In this document: piece after piece, positions 1 to 9,863 of the stretch | Numbering within the stretch: the first letter of the stretch is position 1 | Layout of the letters: the number at the start of each line of letters is the position of its first letter | Assembly (NCBI GenBank): GCA_037157565.1 | Contig: JAZHRO010000036.1 | Span: 21,254,501 to 21,318,500 of the forward strand | Source of the DNA: Thalassia testudinum | Taxonomy: Eukaryota; Streptophyta; Magnoliopsida; Alismatales; Hydrocharitaceae | Direction: 5' to 3' | DNA length: 64,000 nt | Program-made: the position numbers and the translations under genes | Notes under the pieces: model-generated | The model's database searches: none | The model's input: the letters and a program-made list of their open reading frames with translations, nothing else | What the model was told of the DNA's origin: nothing

Positions 1-160
1 CGACCCGAATACCCGTGGCTCTGGGAGAGCGTCCTTGAGTGAATTGCAGAGAGAGAGAGAGAGATGTTCGGGTAGAGGGGAAGGGTTAGGTTTTGCTTCC
101 CTGTGTGCAGGAAAGCCGGGCGGTGAAGAGAGGAGACTTAGCTGCAAGGAGAAGAAGGAA

Positions 161-280
161 GAAGAAGCAGAAGAAGAGAAGACAAGGAAGAAAGAAGGAC
201 TGCAGACAAAAAGGAAGAAGGAAGAAGCAGAAGAAGAGAAGACAAGGAAGAAAGAAGGACTGCAGACAAAAAGGAAGAAG
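161..280 (+). repeat. 60-bp tandem duplication inside the A1 5' LTR
   Basis: Bases 161-220 are repeated at 221-280 with near-perfect identity. The 3' LTR of the same element (around 11140-11210) has a single copy. The extra unit therefore arose in one LTR after integration, or was lost from the other. The unit is part of the purine-rich GAAGAA tract, which favours replication slippage. Confidence 0.9.
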
Positions 281-441
281 AAGACAGAAGAGAAACAAAG
301 GCAGGAAGAAGAAGCCTTCGCAGAGAAGAGAAGAGAAGAGAAAGAAGTTCAAGGAAGAAAAAGACTTGTGGATCAGAAGAAAAGAAGAAGAAGAGCCAAC
401 GAAGAAGAAGGCAGAAGAGAGAAAGAAGACTTACTTTTAAA

Positions 442-465
442 ACGTCTGATAAAGAAATCAGACGT
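442..465 (+). other. Predicted hairpin in the R-U5 region of A1
   Basis: ACGTCTGAT at 442-450 pairs perfectly with ATCAGACGT at 457-465 across a 6-nt loop. The same stem with other loops occurs at 11338-11361, 12382-12405, 24715-24738 and 37541-37566. It should lie in the transcribed part of the LTR and so be present in the RNA. Its role is unknown. Confidence 0.8.
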
Positions 466-697
466 CCAATTCTGTTTTCTTTTAGGAACTCTTTTTATGA
501 CTCTCTCTCTTTGAATCAATTGTTTTCATTTAAAAGTTGTATTCTTTGGTTTTAAAAGTACTGAGATTGCTCCCTGTATTCGACCTCGGATACTCTAGTT
601 TTTCGAGTAATAAAATTCTCTATATTTGTTTGAACGTTTTTTCGGCTATATTACAACGTGTTATCTTTTAAAACTCCACAAAAGCGTACAAACATTT

Positions 698-715
698 TGG
701 CGCCGTTGCCGGGGA
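698..715 (+). other. Primer binding site of A1 (tRNA-Asp type)
   Basis: TGGCGCCGTTGCCGGGGA starts three bases after the LTR end and is complementary to the 3' end of plant tRNA-Asp, the usual minus-strand primer in Athila/Tat-lineage elements. An identical 18-mer occurs in E and (on the minus strand) in A2. Confidence 0.93.
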
Positions 716-1816
716 GCAACGGCACTTTTAACCCCTTTGATTACAACTTTTTGATCCAATATTTGACCTAACTCCTCTCTTTTGTTGTGCTTATTACAGG
801 GAAAGCAAAAAGGAAAGAAGAGTAGCTGCACTACAGACACTCCAAAGAATAGGTAATTTCCATAAGCCCTCTCTCCTAACTCCCTCAAAACCTGAAAAGG
901 AAAAAAAAAAAAAAGAAAGAATAATCAACTTAGGGCTACCTGTTTCATATTTAGTAACTCATCAAGTTGCCTGATTTTCATTTCAACACATTTTTATCTG
1001 CTCATCCAACTAAGGTAACTAGGGCTAAAACTTTCTTGATTGAGCCCTAGGTACTAAATTCTGAGGCAACTAAATTGGACCCACTAGAGCCAATTTAAGG
1101 ATTACAAAGCTAGGGTTTTTAGAGACACATCTTCTCTTAATCAAAGAAACAAATTTTCCCAAAAGAGGTGTGCCTAAACCTTGTTTGAAACGATCTACAC
1201 AAGAAGAACCCTAAGCAAATCAGGCTTTTAATCCATTTGAACCTTAAAAGAAAAGGACCTGAAAGCTCTTAAAGGAACAAAAGGTGAAGTTGATCCCTTG
1301 GGTCAACCAACCTTAAATTTAGGTCACTTTTTCACTGAAAATACTTAAAAGTTCAAGTGGAACATTAAGCACCTTGATCTTAAAGTAGAAAAAGGTAGAC
1401 TTAAGAGGTCAAGGTCCCATTCTGGTCTACCTGGAACCGCAGTGACAAGAGAGGTCGGGTGGGGGAAACCCTGTAACTCGTGGGGACGCTCTACCGTGTA
1501 GGGGTCTTTGCGGGACTCTCCCTCTCTGGTTGCCCAGGTATTTCTTAAGTGGATGACCTTTCTGACTAAGGGGTCCATCTGCCCTGAACCTCTATAGTCA
1601 CCCAACAATTTTTTGGGTGTGTTGATTGGGTCTAGCACCTTCTAATCTCATCACATCCTTCGGTGCATGTTCGGTAGGAGGTCCTTAAGGCCACCCTTAA
1701 GACCTTTAGAAATTCACTCTCGTCGAGACTAAGCCTCGATGCCCTTTTTTGTGTAGCAACCCCTCCACATAAATCTTTCATCTGATTCAAACCCTGGTTC
1801 TCCTTCTTCTTCCATC
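716..1816 (+). other. Untranslated leader of A1
   Basis: About 1.1 kb without a supported gene lies between the primer site and the gag start. Its last part (1385-1640) is strongly conserved in the leaders of E (47300-47551, plus) and A2 (36250-36495, minus), although A2 has no gag. Within it, CACCCAA and TTGGGTG at 1602-1620 can form a hairpin just before GATTGGGTCTAGCACC. The rest is AT-rich and shows nothing I recognise. A packaging, dimerisation or translation role is plausible for the conserved block but is inference. Confidence 0.75.
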
Positions 1817-3645
1817 ATGGCACAACCCATTGAAGAGGAGAATAACCTTGAACACCAACTTCAACGCCTTAACGATCTCTTTCAGAACTTTGTAAACCCA
1901 CTGCAGGGACCTATGATGCGAGATCACTATAATCCCACTGCGGTGGCGATCAAACCTCGAGTACGAATCCCGATTGGAGGACCTGATTCTGAACTGAAGC
2001 CCAATATGATTCATGCCATACAGAAGTTTCATGGGCTTAACTCTAAGGATCCATTCCAACACATTAAACAACTCAAGCATCTGTCCCAGACCTTCAGGTC
2101 AGATGTACAAAACCGGGATATCCTACTCATGAAAATGTTTTCATTCTCCCTAATGGACAAGGCCGCACACTGGTATCAAACTCAGACCCGTCCGATCAAC
2201 ACATGCGAGGAACTGCAGTCTGAATTTTTGAAAAAATTCTTCCCCGTTGGCCGGACGAATGCCTTGCGCCACCAGATCACTCATTTCACTCAACAACTGG
2301 GAGAACCTCTTCACGAAGCATGGGATCGATTCTTAGATCTCATGCGAAGTGTCCCCATCACGGAGTTCCTAAGTGGGAACAAGTTCAGTCTTTTTACCAG
2401 GGACTCTGTGAAGACATTCGTTTATTCGTCAATGCAACATGCGGAGGAAACATCATGGGTCAACATGAGGACACGGTGTGGGAGATTCTCGAAAACATGT
2501 GCGAGAACTCCATAAATAATGACTCCATGGGCTTATTCGATAGGACAAATGCTCGCGCATCGACGAATCTGAGAGGGACACATGAGATGCAGGACCTGTC
2601 CAATTCTGTCGACTTGGAATTGATGGCCAGTCGGTTGGACAAGGTTTCTATCATAGAAAAGAAGGTGGACGAGCTAACTCGGCATTTGCAGCAAGCCACC
2701 TCTGCGCAAAACTCTTTTGCACGACCTCCTCTGGCAAGGGAGACTGTGCAAAACATCTACCACTAATCTGCCAAGGGGATGGACCCATATCCACCCCCGT
2801 CTACCTCTCGGACCGGAGTGACCTCCGATCCATTCTACTCGAGTTGGGGGAACTCTGAACCCTCGTATTCTGACTTTCCTGAGGTTCCTCAGAACTGCGA
2901 GGACCTCAACGCCATCCAGAATGACCCATTTTCCAATACCTACAACCCTGGATGGCGAAATCATCCTAACTTTCAGTGGGCGGGAAATTCTCAAAGACCA
3001 CCATATCAACCCCGTCCACAAGCCCCTCATCCATATCAGCCGCCTCAGCCTTGGCCCAATCCCACCTACCAATCCGAGAAAAACCAGGATCAACTGACTC
3101 TTATCCTTCAAGCACTGGCTGACATTCAAAAGACAAATGCGAAAATGCAAAAATAGCACAAGGACGAGATCACAGAGGTTCGCAACCAACTGGCCCAGAT
3201 GGCAAATTCCCGCCAACCTGGTACCCTTCCCTTTCAACCTCTGCCCAACCCAAATAACGTGCTAACCCAGAAGCGCGTTATGAATCCAAATTCAGGCCAA
3301 ACACATGTGATTTATCAGTCCCCTACTGCTCCATCGCCAGACGGGTTGGAAGCTTCAGCATCTTATGCGGGATTTCAGCAGCAGCCACCCCTCCTACCTA
3401 ACCCAAACCAAAATCAGGTCGGATTGAACTCTATAACAACACGTAGTGGTAAAATAACCCAAGACCCACATTATCCGAACCACTCCAAGCCTGATAATAG
3501 CCAAGACCCTAGGATAGTTATCCAAGATACCACTGTCCCAGATCAAGAACCTGGACCTATCCTAGAGGAACCAACTGGGATCCCATTTCCTGAGGCCTTG
3601 GCCAAAGGAAAAAGGATAACTAAACTCGTGGCTCCCAAGGAGGAT
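1817..3645 (+). pseudogene. gag: A1 gag, frameshifted
   Basis: Capsid/nucleocapsid-like gag. The start at MAQPIEEENN matches the start of E gag (47734). The capsid-like part includes HWYQTQ, EFLKKFFPVGRTN and GEPLHEAWDRF, typical of plant gypsy gag. A one-base deletion near 2347, seen against the intact E sequence, moves the frame. From there the frame runs on with stops at 2764 (TAA) and 3154 (TAG where E has CAG). NPGWRNHPNFQW near 2944-2979 is the usual Athila-type C-terminal motif; I see no CCHC zinc knuckle. TTRSGK near 3439 marks the approach to protease. Non-functional. Confidence 0.92.
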
Positions 3646-4455
3646 CTGATCAAGCTCTTTGAACAGGTCCAGATAAACATCCCATTGATGGATGCAATTC
3701 GCCACATACCGGCTTACGCAAGATTCTTGAAAGACATATGTACCCCTAAACGTAAGCCGCGAACCAAGGATGGGAATCCAATCATACTGTCAGAGCAAGC
3801 CAGCTCTGTCATCTTGAGCAAACTCCCACCCAAGGCTAACGACCCAGGAACTCCCTTGATTTCTGGTAAAATTGGTGAAACCCAATTTGATAGAGCCTTA
3901 CTAGACCTAGGTGCCTCCATAAATTTAATACCTACATCCCTCCTCGACCACCTTGAAGAATCTGAACTTAAACCCACTGAGGTGACATTGCAGTTAGCCG
4001 ATCGATCCATCAAGTCACCTAGAGGAATACTCGAGGATGTCATTGTTAGGGTATGAGATTTCTATTTCCCGGTGGACTTCATAGTACTAGACATGGATGC
4101 ACCTAAGAACCCAAGGGACACACCAATCATATTAGGGAGACCCTTTTTGGCCACTGCTAGGGCCAACATAAATTGCGAAGAGGGCCAGATAGAATTGAAA
4201 TTTGGGAACCAAAACCTGAAGATTGACATTTTTAAGGCCCAACAAGGGATTAATTGTGGGGTTATAGAGGAAATATGTGATGTCAGAGCCGTGGTTGATG
4301 AATTGCATAGAGAAGACAACCTGATTATCCCTGATCAACCACTAGAGAGTCAAAACCCACTAACAGAGGAGTGCGAACATGATCTAGACACACCTATGAC
4401 TCCTACCATTACTCCTGATACAAACCCCGAACCACCTGCTACTGCTGAAAATCCT
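3646..4455 (+). pseudogene. A1 aspartic protease domain, interrupted
   Basis: Retroviral-type aspartic protease that would cut the Gag-Pol polyprotein. The catalytic box reads ALLDLGASINLIP, with the Asp codon at 3904-3906; DLG in place of DTG is normal in this lineage. Downstream conserved stretches are LQLADRSIKSPRGI and IILGRPFLATARA. A TGA at 4054-4056 interrupts the frame between them. The domain is in one frame with the rest of pol, so it was once part of a single polyprotein. Confidence 0.92.
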
Positions 4456-6012
4456 ATCATGGAACTCAAGCCCCTCCCCGAACATCTGAAGTACGTGTTT
4501 TTGGATTCAAATCAGATGTTTCCTGTGATTATCAACTCTCGACTCACACCTGACCAGGAACTCCGTTTGATTTCTATTCTCCAGCAACATCATAGAGCCA
4601 TTGCATGGACTCTCGATGATTTCACTGGCATAAGCCCTTCATACTGCACACATCGAATCTACACAGAAGAAGGCGCACGACCTTCAAGAGAAATGCAAAG
4701 ATGCCTAAACCCTAACCTACAGGAGGTCGTGAAAAAGGAGATCATAAAGTGGTTAGATGCAGGGATCATCTACCCGATCTCCGACAGTCATTGGGTGAGT
4801 CCAATACAAGTGGTGCCTAAAAAGGCAGGACTTACCATTATCACGACTGAAGCCGAAGAAGTCATTCCTACCCGAATAGCTAACTCGTGGAGAGTCTGCA
4901 TTGATTACAGAAGACTCAATTCCTCCACGAAGAAGGATCATTTCCCACTACCGTTTATTGATCAGATCCTCGAAAAACTAGCGGGAAATAGGTTCTTCTA
5001 CTTTCTTGACGGGTACTCTGGTTACAATCAGGTGGCAATCCATCCAGAGGACCAAGAAAAGACCACATTCACCTGCCCCTTCGGGACGTACGCATTTCGA
5101 AGGATGCCATTCGGTCTCTGCAATGCACCTGCGACTTTTCATCGGTGCATGCTTGCCATATTCTCAGATATGGTAGGTCGTTATCTGGAAGTCTTCATGG
5201 ATGACTTTTCAATTTTTGGACAATCATTTGATGATTGCCTCCAACACTTGGTCCAAATACTCAGGCGATGCATCGAGGTGAATTTGGTTCTTTCCTGGGA
5301 AAAGAGCCATTTCATGGTGCCTGAGGGAATTGTCCTGGGACATTTAATCTCGGAGAAAGGCATCCAAGTGGATCGAGATAAGTTTAACCTGATTTCCAAG
5401 CTCCCTATGCCTAGCTCAATTAAGGACATCTGATCTTTTTTGGGGCACGTCAGTTTTTACCGTCGATTTATCCCTGATTTCTCCAAAATCACGTGCCCTT
5501 TGACCAATCTTCTCTCCAAGGATGTGCCTTTCGAAATTTCCAAGGAATGCACTCAAGCATTTGAGATCCTACATGACCGAGTCACCCAAGCCCCAATCCT
5601 ACAGTCCCCTGATTGGTCTCAACCCTTTGAGATCATGTGCGATGCATCTGACTTCTCTGTAGGAGCGATTTTGGGGCAGAAAAGTGACGGGAAACCTGTG
5701 GTCATTTACTATGCCAGCAAAACACTGGATGAGGCTCAGCGTAACTATACAGAAACGGAGAAAGAGCTGCTGGCCGTAGTATTTGCCCTGAAAAAATTCA
5801 GATCATACCTTCTGGGTTCCCGTGTTATCATATACTCAGATCACACAGCTGTGAGGCATCTCCTTGCAAAGAAGGATGCAAAACCTCGATTAATCCGATG
5901 GATCTTGCTATTGCAAGAATTTAACCTCGAGATTCGTGACAAGGCGGGAAAGCAAAATGTGGTAGCTAATCACTTGTCCCGCCTTCCTTCTGAAATAATT
6001 GACCCTTCATGA
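4456..6012 (+). pseudogene. A1 reverse transcriptase and RNase H, interrupted
   Basis: Reverse transcriptase with [54 protein letters not shown] and the catalytic box [10 protein letters not shown] (about 5195-5224), all with the Asp pair kept. RNase H follows: CDASDFSVGAILGQ, TETEKELLAVVFALKKFRSY and YSDHTAVRHLL. A TGA at 5431-5433, where B has an Arg codon, separates the two, and another TGA ends the stretch at 6010-6012. Both are in frame with flanking pol. Sequence style is Athila-like. Confidence 0.94.
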
Positions 6013-7329
6013 CCTATCACAGAACATTTTCCTGATGAGCACCTCCTGACTATCAGTACAAGTCTTCCATGGTTCGCTGATATAGTTAATTACCTGGCAT
6101 CACATCAGATTCCGCCCGATTGGCCGAAGGCCAAAAAGGACAAATTGCGTTCCGATGCCAAGTATTACCTATGGGAAGACCCGTATCTATTCTGCATTGG
6201 TGCTGATTAGATAATTCGACAGTGCATCGTGGAAGTGGAAATCAAAGGCATACTCTCATTCTGCCATGACCAGGCATGCGGTGGACATTTTTCAGGACAT
6301 AAAACCGCATCAAAAGTCCTCCAGTGTAACTTTTACTGGCCCACAATTTTCAAGGATGCATACAATCACTCTAAGGCATGTTCCCGTTGCCAGACTCTGG
6401 GTAACATGAGCCATAGAGACATGATGCCTCTACAGCCGATCTTGGTATGCGAAATTTTTGATATTTGGGGGATTGATTTCATGGGACCCTTCCCAATCTC
6501 GGATGGCTTCGAATACATCTTACTCGCAGTTGACTATGTTTCCAAGTGGATAGAAGCCATTCTGACCCGAACCAACAACCATAAAGTTGTTATAAAATTC
6601 CTTCATCAAAACATTTTCTGAAGGTTCGGGATCCCATGTGCTATAATTTCGGACGGAGGGACCCATTTCACTAACGCTCAGTTCAGGTCACTGATGACCA
6701 AATACAGGGTGTCACACCGAATCTCTACTCCTTACCACCCCCAAACTAATGGTCTAGCTGAGCTATCTAACCGAGAGATCAAGAAGATCCTTCAGGTTAC
6801 TGTTCGACCTGATAGAAAAGATTGGTCTTCTCGGCTTCCGGAAGCATTGTGGGCCTATAGGATCGCCCACAAGACCCAATTAGGAATGTCACCCTTCAGA
6901 CTAGTGTATGGGAAGGCATGTCACCTCTCCGTTGAGTTGGAGCATAAAGCCTATTGGGCAGTACGGACCTGTAATCTGGATCTTTCTAAGGCTGGAACCC
7001 ACAGAAGACTTCAAATGAGCGAGATCGATGAATTACGCCACGATGCGTATGAGAACTCGCGAATTTATAAAGAACAGGTTAAAGCTTTTCACGACAAACA
7101 CATTTTTAGAAAGGTCTTTCGTCCTGATCAAAAGGTTTCACTCTTTGATGCCCGACTCAAATTATTCCCAGGAAAGCTAAGATCCAAGTGGGTCGGACCC
7201 TACCTAGTCCGACAAATCTTCGGAAATGGAGCGATTGAAATCAGCCCACTCAGCCACGATTCTGAACCCTTTGTCATGAATGGTCAGAGACTCAAGCCGT
7301 TCATTGACATGACCGATAGATTTGGCTGA
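6013..7329 (+). pseudogene. A1 integrase, interrupted
   Basis: Integrase that would insert the cDNA. The HHCC zinc-binding region is visible (H in FCHDQ, H in GGHF, then CSRCQ). The catalytic triad appears as [19 protein letters not shown] and [11 protein letters not shown]. The tail has [12 protein letters not shown], a GPY-type motif, and I see no chromodomain. Stops in the same frame lie at 6208 (TAG, where B has Gln) and 6619 (TGA). The frame closes at 7327-7329 with TGA, followed directly by non-coding DNA, so no envelope-like ORF is present. Confidence 0.93.
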
Positions 7330-8280
7330 GTCATCCTTTACCCTCCATTCCTCGTGAGCTTATTGTGCCCAGCCAATGTCATAAAACTCAGCGCTTAACG
7401 GGAGGCAACCCGAAACCTTTTCTGACATCTCTATGTGGAATTCATATTGCACTTTAGGGTTCATCCATTAGAACAGCCGACTTCACCTCAGGTATCCCTA
7501 CCCGAGACTAGAAATCATTCGCAACAAGTCACTTCGACCCATTCACTCACCACACACCTGTCCTAATGCATGAACTAAGCTGAAATCGAACCCACCTAAT
7601 TTACAATGGGGACATTGCAAATCTTAGGCATGGGGGGGTATGAAAGTGCAAAATGTCAGGAAAATTCATATCAAGAAAGGGTTTCATAAAAAAAAAAAAA
7701 AGGACTTGATGGAGGGGAGGAACAATTAAGGGTCATACAAATGAGAGGAGGAAAAGGAAGAAAAATGACAAAAAGGAGCACAAAAGGAAAATGAAAAGAA
7801 ATAGTCATTAGTAAAAGATTAAGGGGATAACTGAAGTTCTAGACCAAAGCAAGAAAAAGAAAAAAAGTGCTAAGGAGACATAACAAGAGATTAGCGGGAA
7901 CGCTGGTCTTAGGCCTCTTGGGCTAGATTTGTCAGCTTAAAAATTCACGTATCCGTTAAAATCTGGATAATCCTCAAGAGGTTGGGGAAAATGCGAAGCT
8001 TAAGCATTAGGTCTAAGGCTTAGGAAGTATTCGGCCTCGTTAACTGATCTCCAGTTTGCGGGATTCGGCAACCTAAGCACCCCAAGTTCACACACAGTCG
8101 GGTTCAGTGGGCATAAATATCAAAATCATGGAAAAGCATTTAATGTTCTGAAAAAGTCACCTAGATTAAGAGCGGCCAATCAACACAAATTGATTTGGAC
8201 AAGTTCCCAGCGCGGAGAGGTGGGAAATTCCCCTCGAAGATGCGTAACATCATATCGTCTCCTCGGTGCTTGTCTCTTAC

Positions 8281-8294
8281 GATATTTAAATATC
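8281..8294 (+). other. Palindrome in A1 3' region
   Basis: GATATTTAAATATC is a perfect 14-bp palindrome followed by CTACTGGGGGCATGTAAGC. Homologous positions are 33497-33516 (A2, 20-bp perfect), 50551-50570 (E, one mismatch) and 19293-19308 (B, different centre but same outer stem). Confidence 0.85.
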
Positions 8295-8331
8295 CTACTG
8301 GGGGCATGTAAGCACTCTGCTGGTTCAGATA

Positions 8332-8490
8332 CCATGGGCAGCATTATCCCGAAATGTCGATTGCCAGGGTCTGAATTCGACCACGGAACGCCATGGTCGG
8401 GATTATCTCAAAATCTCGAAAGCCAGGGTTCTGGGGGTTGCCATGGGCGGGATTATCTCGAAAGCCAGGGACCCTTGGGGATTGATGATG
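8332..8490 (+). repeat. Degenerate CCATGG tandem array in A1 3' region
   Basis: Three units begin with CCATGG at 8332, 8391 and 8441 (spacing 59 and 50). Each continues with a GATTATCTCGAAA-like segment and ends near GCCAGGG. E keeps the same 59/50 spacing (50605, 50664, 50714), and A2 has two units 59 apart (33456 and 33397, minus strand). Confidence 0.85.
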
Positions 8491-8899
8491 GGGACGAGGA
8501 ATCCGATACAGACCGTGTTGAGAAGCTAATCCAAAGCTAGAAATAAAAAGAAAAGAGAGAGAAAAAGCTCTCCAGACAAATAAATCTTCTATCTCTCTCC
8601 TACAAAAATAATGCACTGCAAACTGAACTTAGGCTAAAAATGTCTCAAGCACGGGTGCTTTAACCACGGAGTCCAACAAACCCTAGGTTAGTTTTTGTGG
8701 GCCGTAGAAACCTTTGCGGAGGAATGAGGCTAAAGCGGGTCAGGTACGAATTCTAGTTGGTACTTGAGTACCTCTAAGCCTATTGTTGGCATTCCGACCT
8801 AATCACAAAAGAAAAGGAGAAGCACTTATCATGATTATTGACAGATACTCTGGGTCTAGAACGGAAGTTAAAACCTTGAAATTTTGCTAAGGGACTAGC

Positions 8900-8919
8900 A
8901 AAAGCTAGGCATGGGGGTA
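8900..8919 (+). other. Polypurine tract of A1
   Basis: AAAAGCTAGGCATGGGGGTA ends directly at the TGATGAG start of the 3' LTR, the position expected for the plus-strand primer. The tract is not pure purine but is the same in E (51176-51195) and A2 (minus, 32920-32939). Confidence 0.85.
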
Positions 8920-9741
8920 TGATGAGAGCCTCATCAAGAGCCATAACTAGCTCATTTTGACCCAATAAAGAAGATAAAAGCTCCTACATAACCTAGAAAA
9001 AGGCCTAAATGAAGGAATAAGTGCACCGAGAAGAAAACATGAATTAATGGTTAAAACTGCAATTTTACCATTGCAGTGCATAAACGGGATTTGTCAGAGG
9101 CAAAACATAGGTCAAATGGTCTAAATGAGATAAAAAGTGGGTTGAGTAAATCAGAAATGGGTTTATGTGCAATCTAGGAATTAAATGACATTTGGTAACC
9201 CTAAAATAGACTCGCTTAAATTAACAAGGTTTCGGTCAGGATAAAAATCAAGTAAACCCTCTAAAAATCACGGAAAAATACTCCTTAGGGCTTAGAACAC
9301 TTAATGTGGCCTTTGGAACCCAGTTTGACCTAGAATAGGGTCCTAGCCATTCAATTAACCTAATTTGGGTTTTTACGCAAAATATCCAGTCAAACGAGGT
9401 CAAACCTAAAATCCAACTTTACCATTTGATTCCTTAGGTCCAAATTAGGTTTATACCAAAATTTGGACCTAGGTGGAGGTCATCTTGACCTACTTTGTAA
9501 TTTAGTACACCCAAATCACAACTTGGTCCCTATCTTTTGAAAATCATTGCAGAGAGCCCCCTAAGTTCCTCGCCACCTTTGAAATCAGGTCCTGCCACCA
9601 TTGTTAGGGCAGAACCGACCTCCGGCGAGGTTTAGAGAGGGATTACTCTCTGATTCCTCAGAGATTCCCTCCTAGAAATTGAAGGGAGATTCTTTGAGGA
9701 ATTCCCTTCCATCTAAAGCCAATCACGATCTCTGATGTGAA

Positions 9742-9775
9742 CCTAATCTCTCATGCGAACGCACGAGGGATTTGG
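9742..9775 (+). promoter_or_regulatory. U3 dyad of A1 3' LTR
   Basis: Two arms read towards each other around AA at the core GCG-AA-CGC: left CCTAATCTCTCATGCG, right CGCACGAGGGATTTGG. The match is imperfect. The same position in E, A2 and the solo LTR holds dyads with other outer arms. It lies 822 bp from the LTR start and 81 bp before TATA. Confidence 0.75.
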
Positions 9776-9856
9776 GTATCCACCTTCTTTCCTTCTCCGG
9801 CGAGCCGCCGGAGGTGATTGCGTGCCCTCCACGCACTAGAAGGTTCGGCCAACACC

Positions 9857-9863
9857 TATAAAA
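9857..9863 (+). promoter_or_regulatory. TATA box of A1 3' LTR
   Basis: TATAAAA in the context CACCTATAAAAGGATC. A TATA element at the equivalent place occurs in every A-type LTR here: 13916-13922, 26244-26250, 31974-31980 and 39058-39064 (all minus), 44981 and 52121 (plus). This marks the likely U3/R promoter. Confidence 0.75.

Larger units (their letters stand above)
1..694 (+). repeat. 5' LTR of element A1, 3' part only (left end cut by window)
   Basis: The segment matches the end of the LTR at 8920-11588 and stops at a CA three bases before a tRNA-Asp primer binding site, so it is the R-U5 end of the 5' LTR of A1. About 2 kb of U3 lies outside the window. It contains a purine-rich GAAGAA tract (about 120-430), the hairpin at 442-465, and the R-U5 stretch ending GCGTACAAACA. 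Compared with the 3' LTR it shows scattered substitutions and an extra 60-bp tandem copy. The Lys/Glu-rich reading frames over the purine tract are by-products of the repeat, not genes. Confidence 0.93.
7330..8899 (+). other. 3' untranslated region of A1
   Basis: About 1.57 kb with no supported gene but with ordered motifs: AGCGCT (7390-7395) plus CGGGAGGCAACCCG (7399-7412) shortly after the integrase stop; CAATGGGGACATTG (7604-7617) followed by a seven-G run (to about 7638); an A/G-rich stretch (7680-7870); the palindrome at 8281-8294; and the CCATGG array at 8332-8490. The same order is found in E and in reverse in A2, so this is a conserved module rather than decayed coding DNA. Confidence 0.8.

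Noticed and set aside
35..514. Lys/Glu-rich reading frames over the GAAGAA tract (also 10956-11336, 23359-23760)
   Set aside because: They follow the purine repeat of the LTR, change with its length and have counterparts in several frames; no protein signal.
698..715. tRNA gene
   Set aside because: Only the 18 bases complementary to a tRNA-Asp 3' end are present, next to an LTR end; this is a primer binding site.
2320..2515. Programmed frameshift between two overlapping gag frames of A1
   Set aside because: E keeps one continuous frame here; A1 differs by a single missing base near 2347, so it is a mutation.
8332..8490. Possible CRISPR-like array
   Set aside because: Units are degenerate, direct, without unique spacers, and lie in a plant retrotransposon 3' region.
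7330..8899. Envelope-like ORF, as in some Athila elements
   Set aside because: No frame of useful length or membrane character; the region holds repeats and conserved non-coding motifs.
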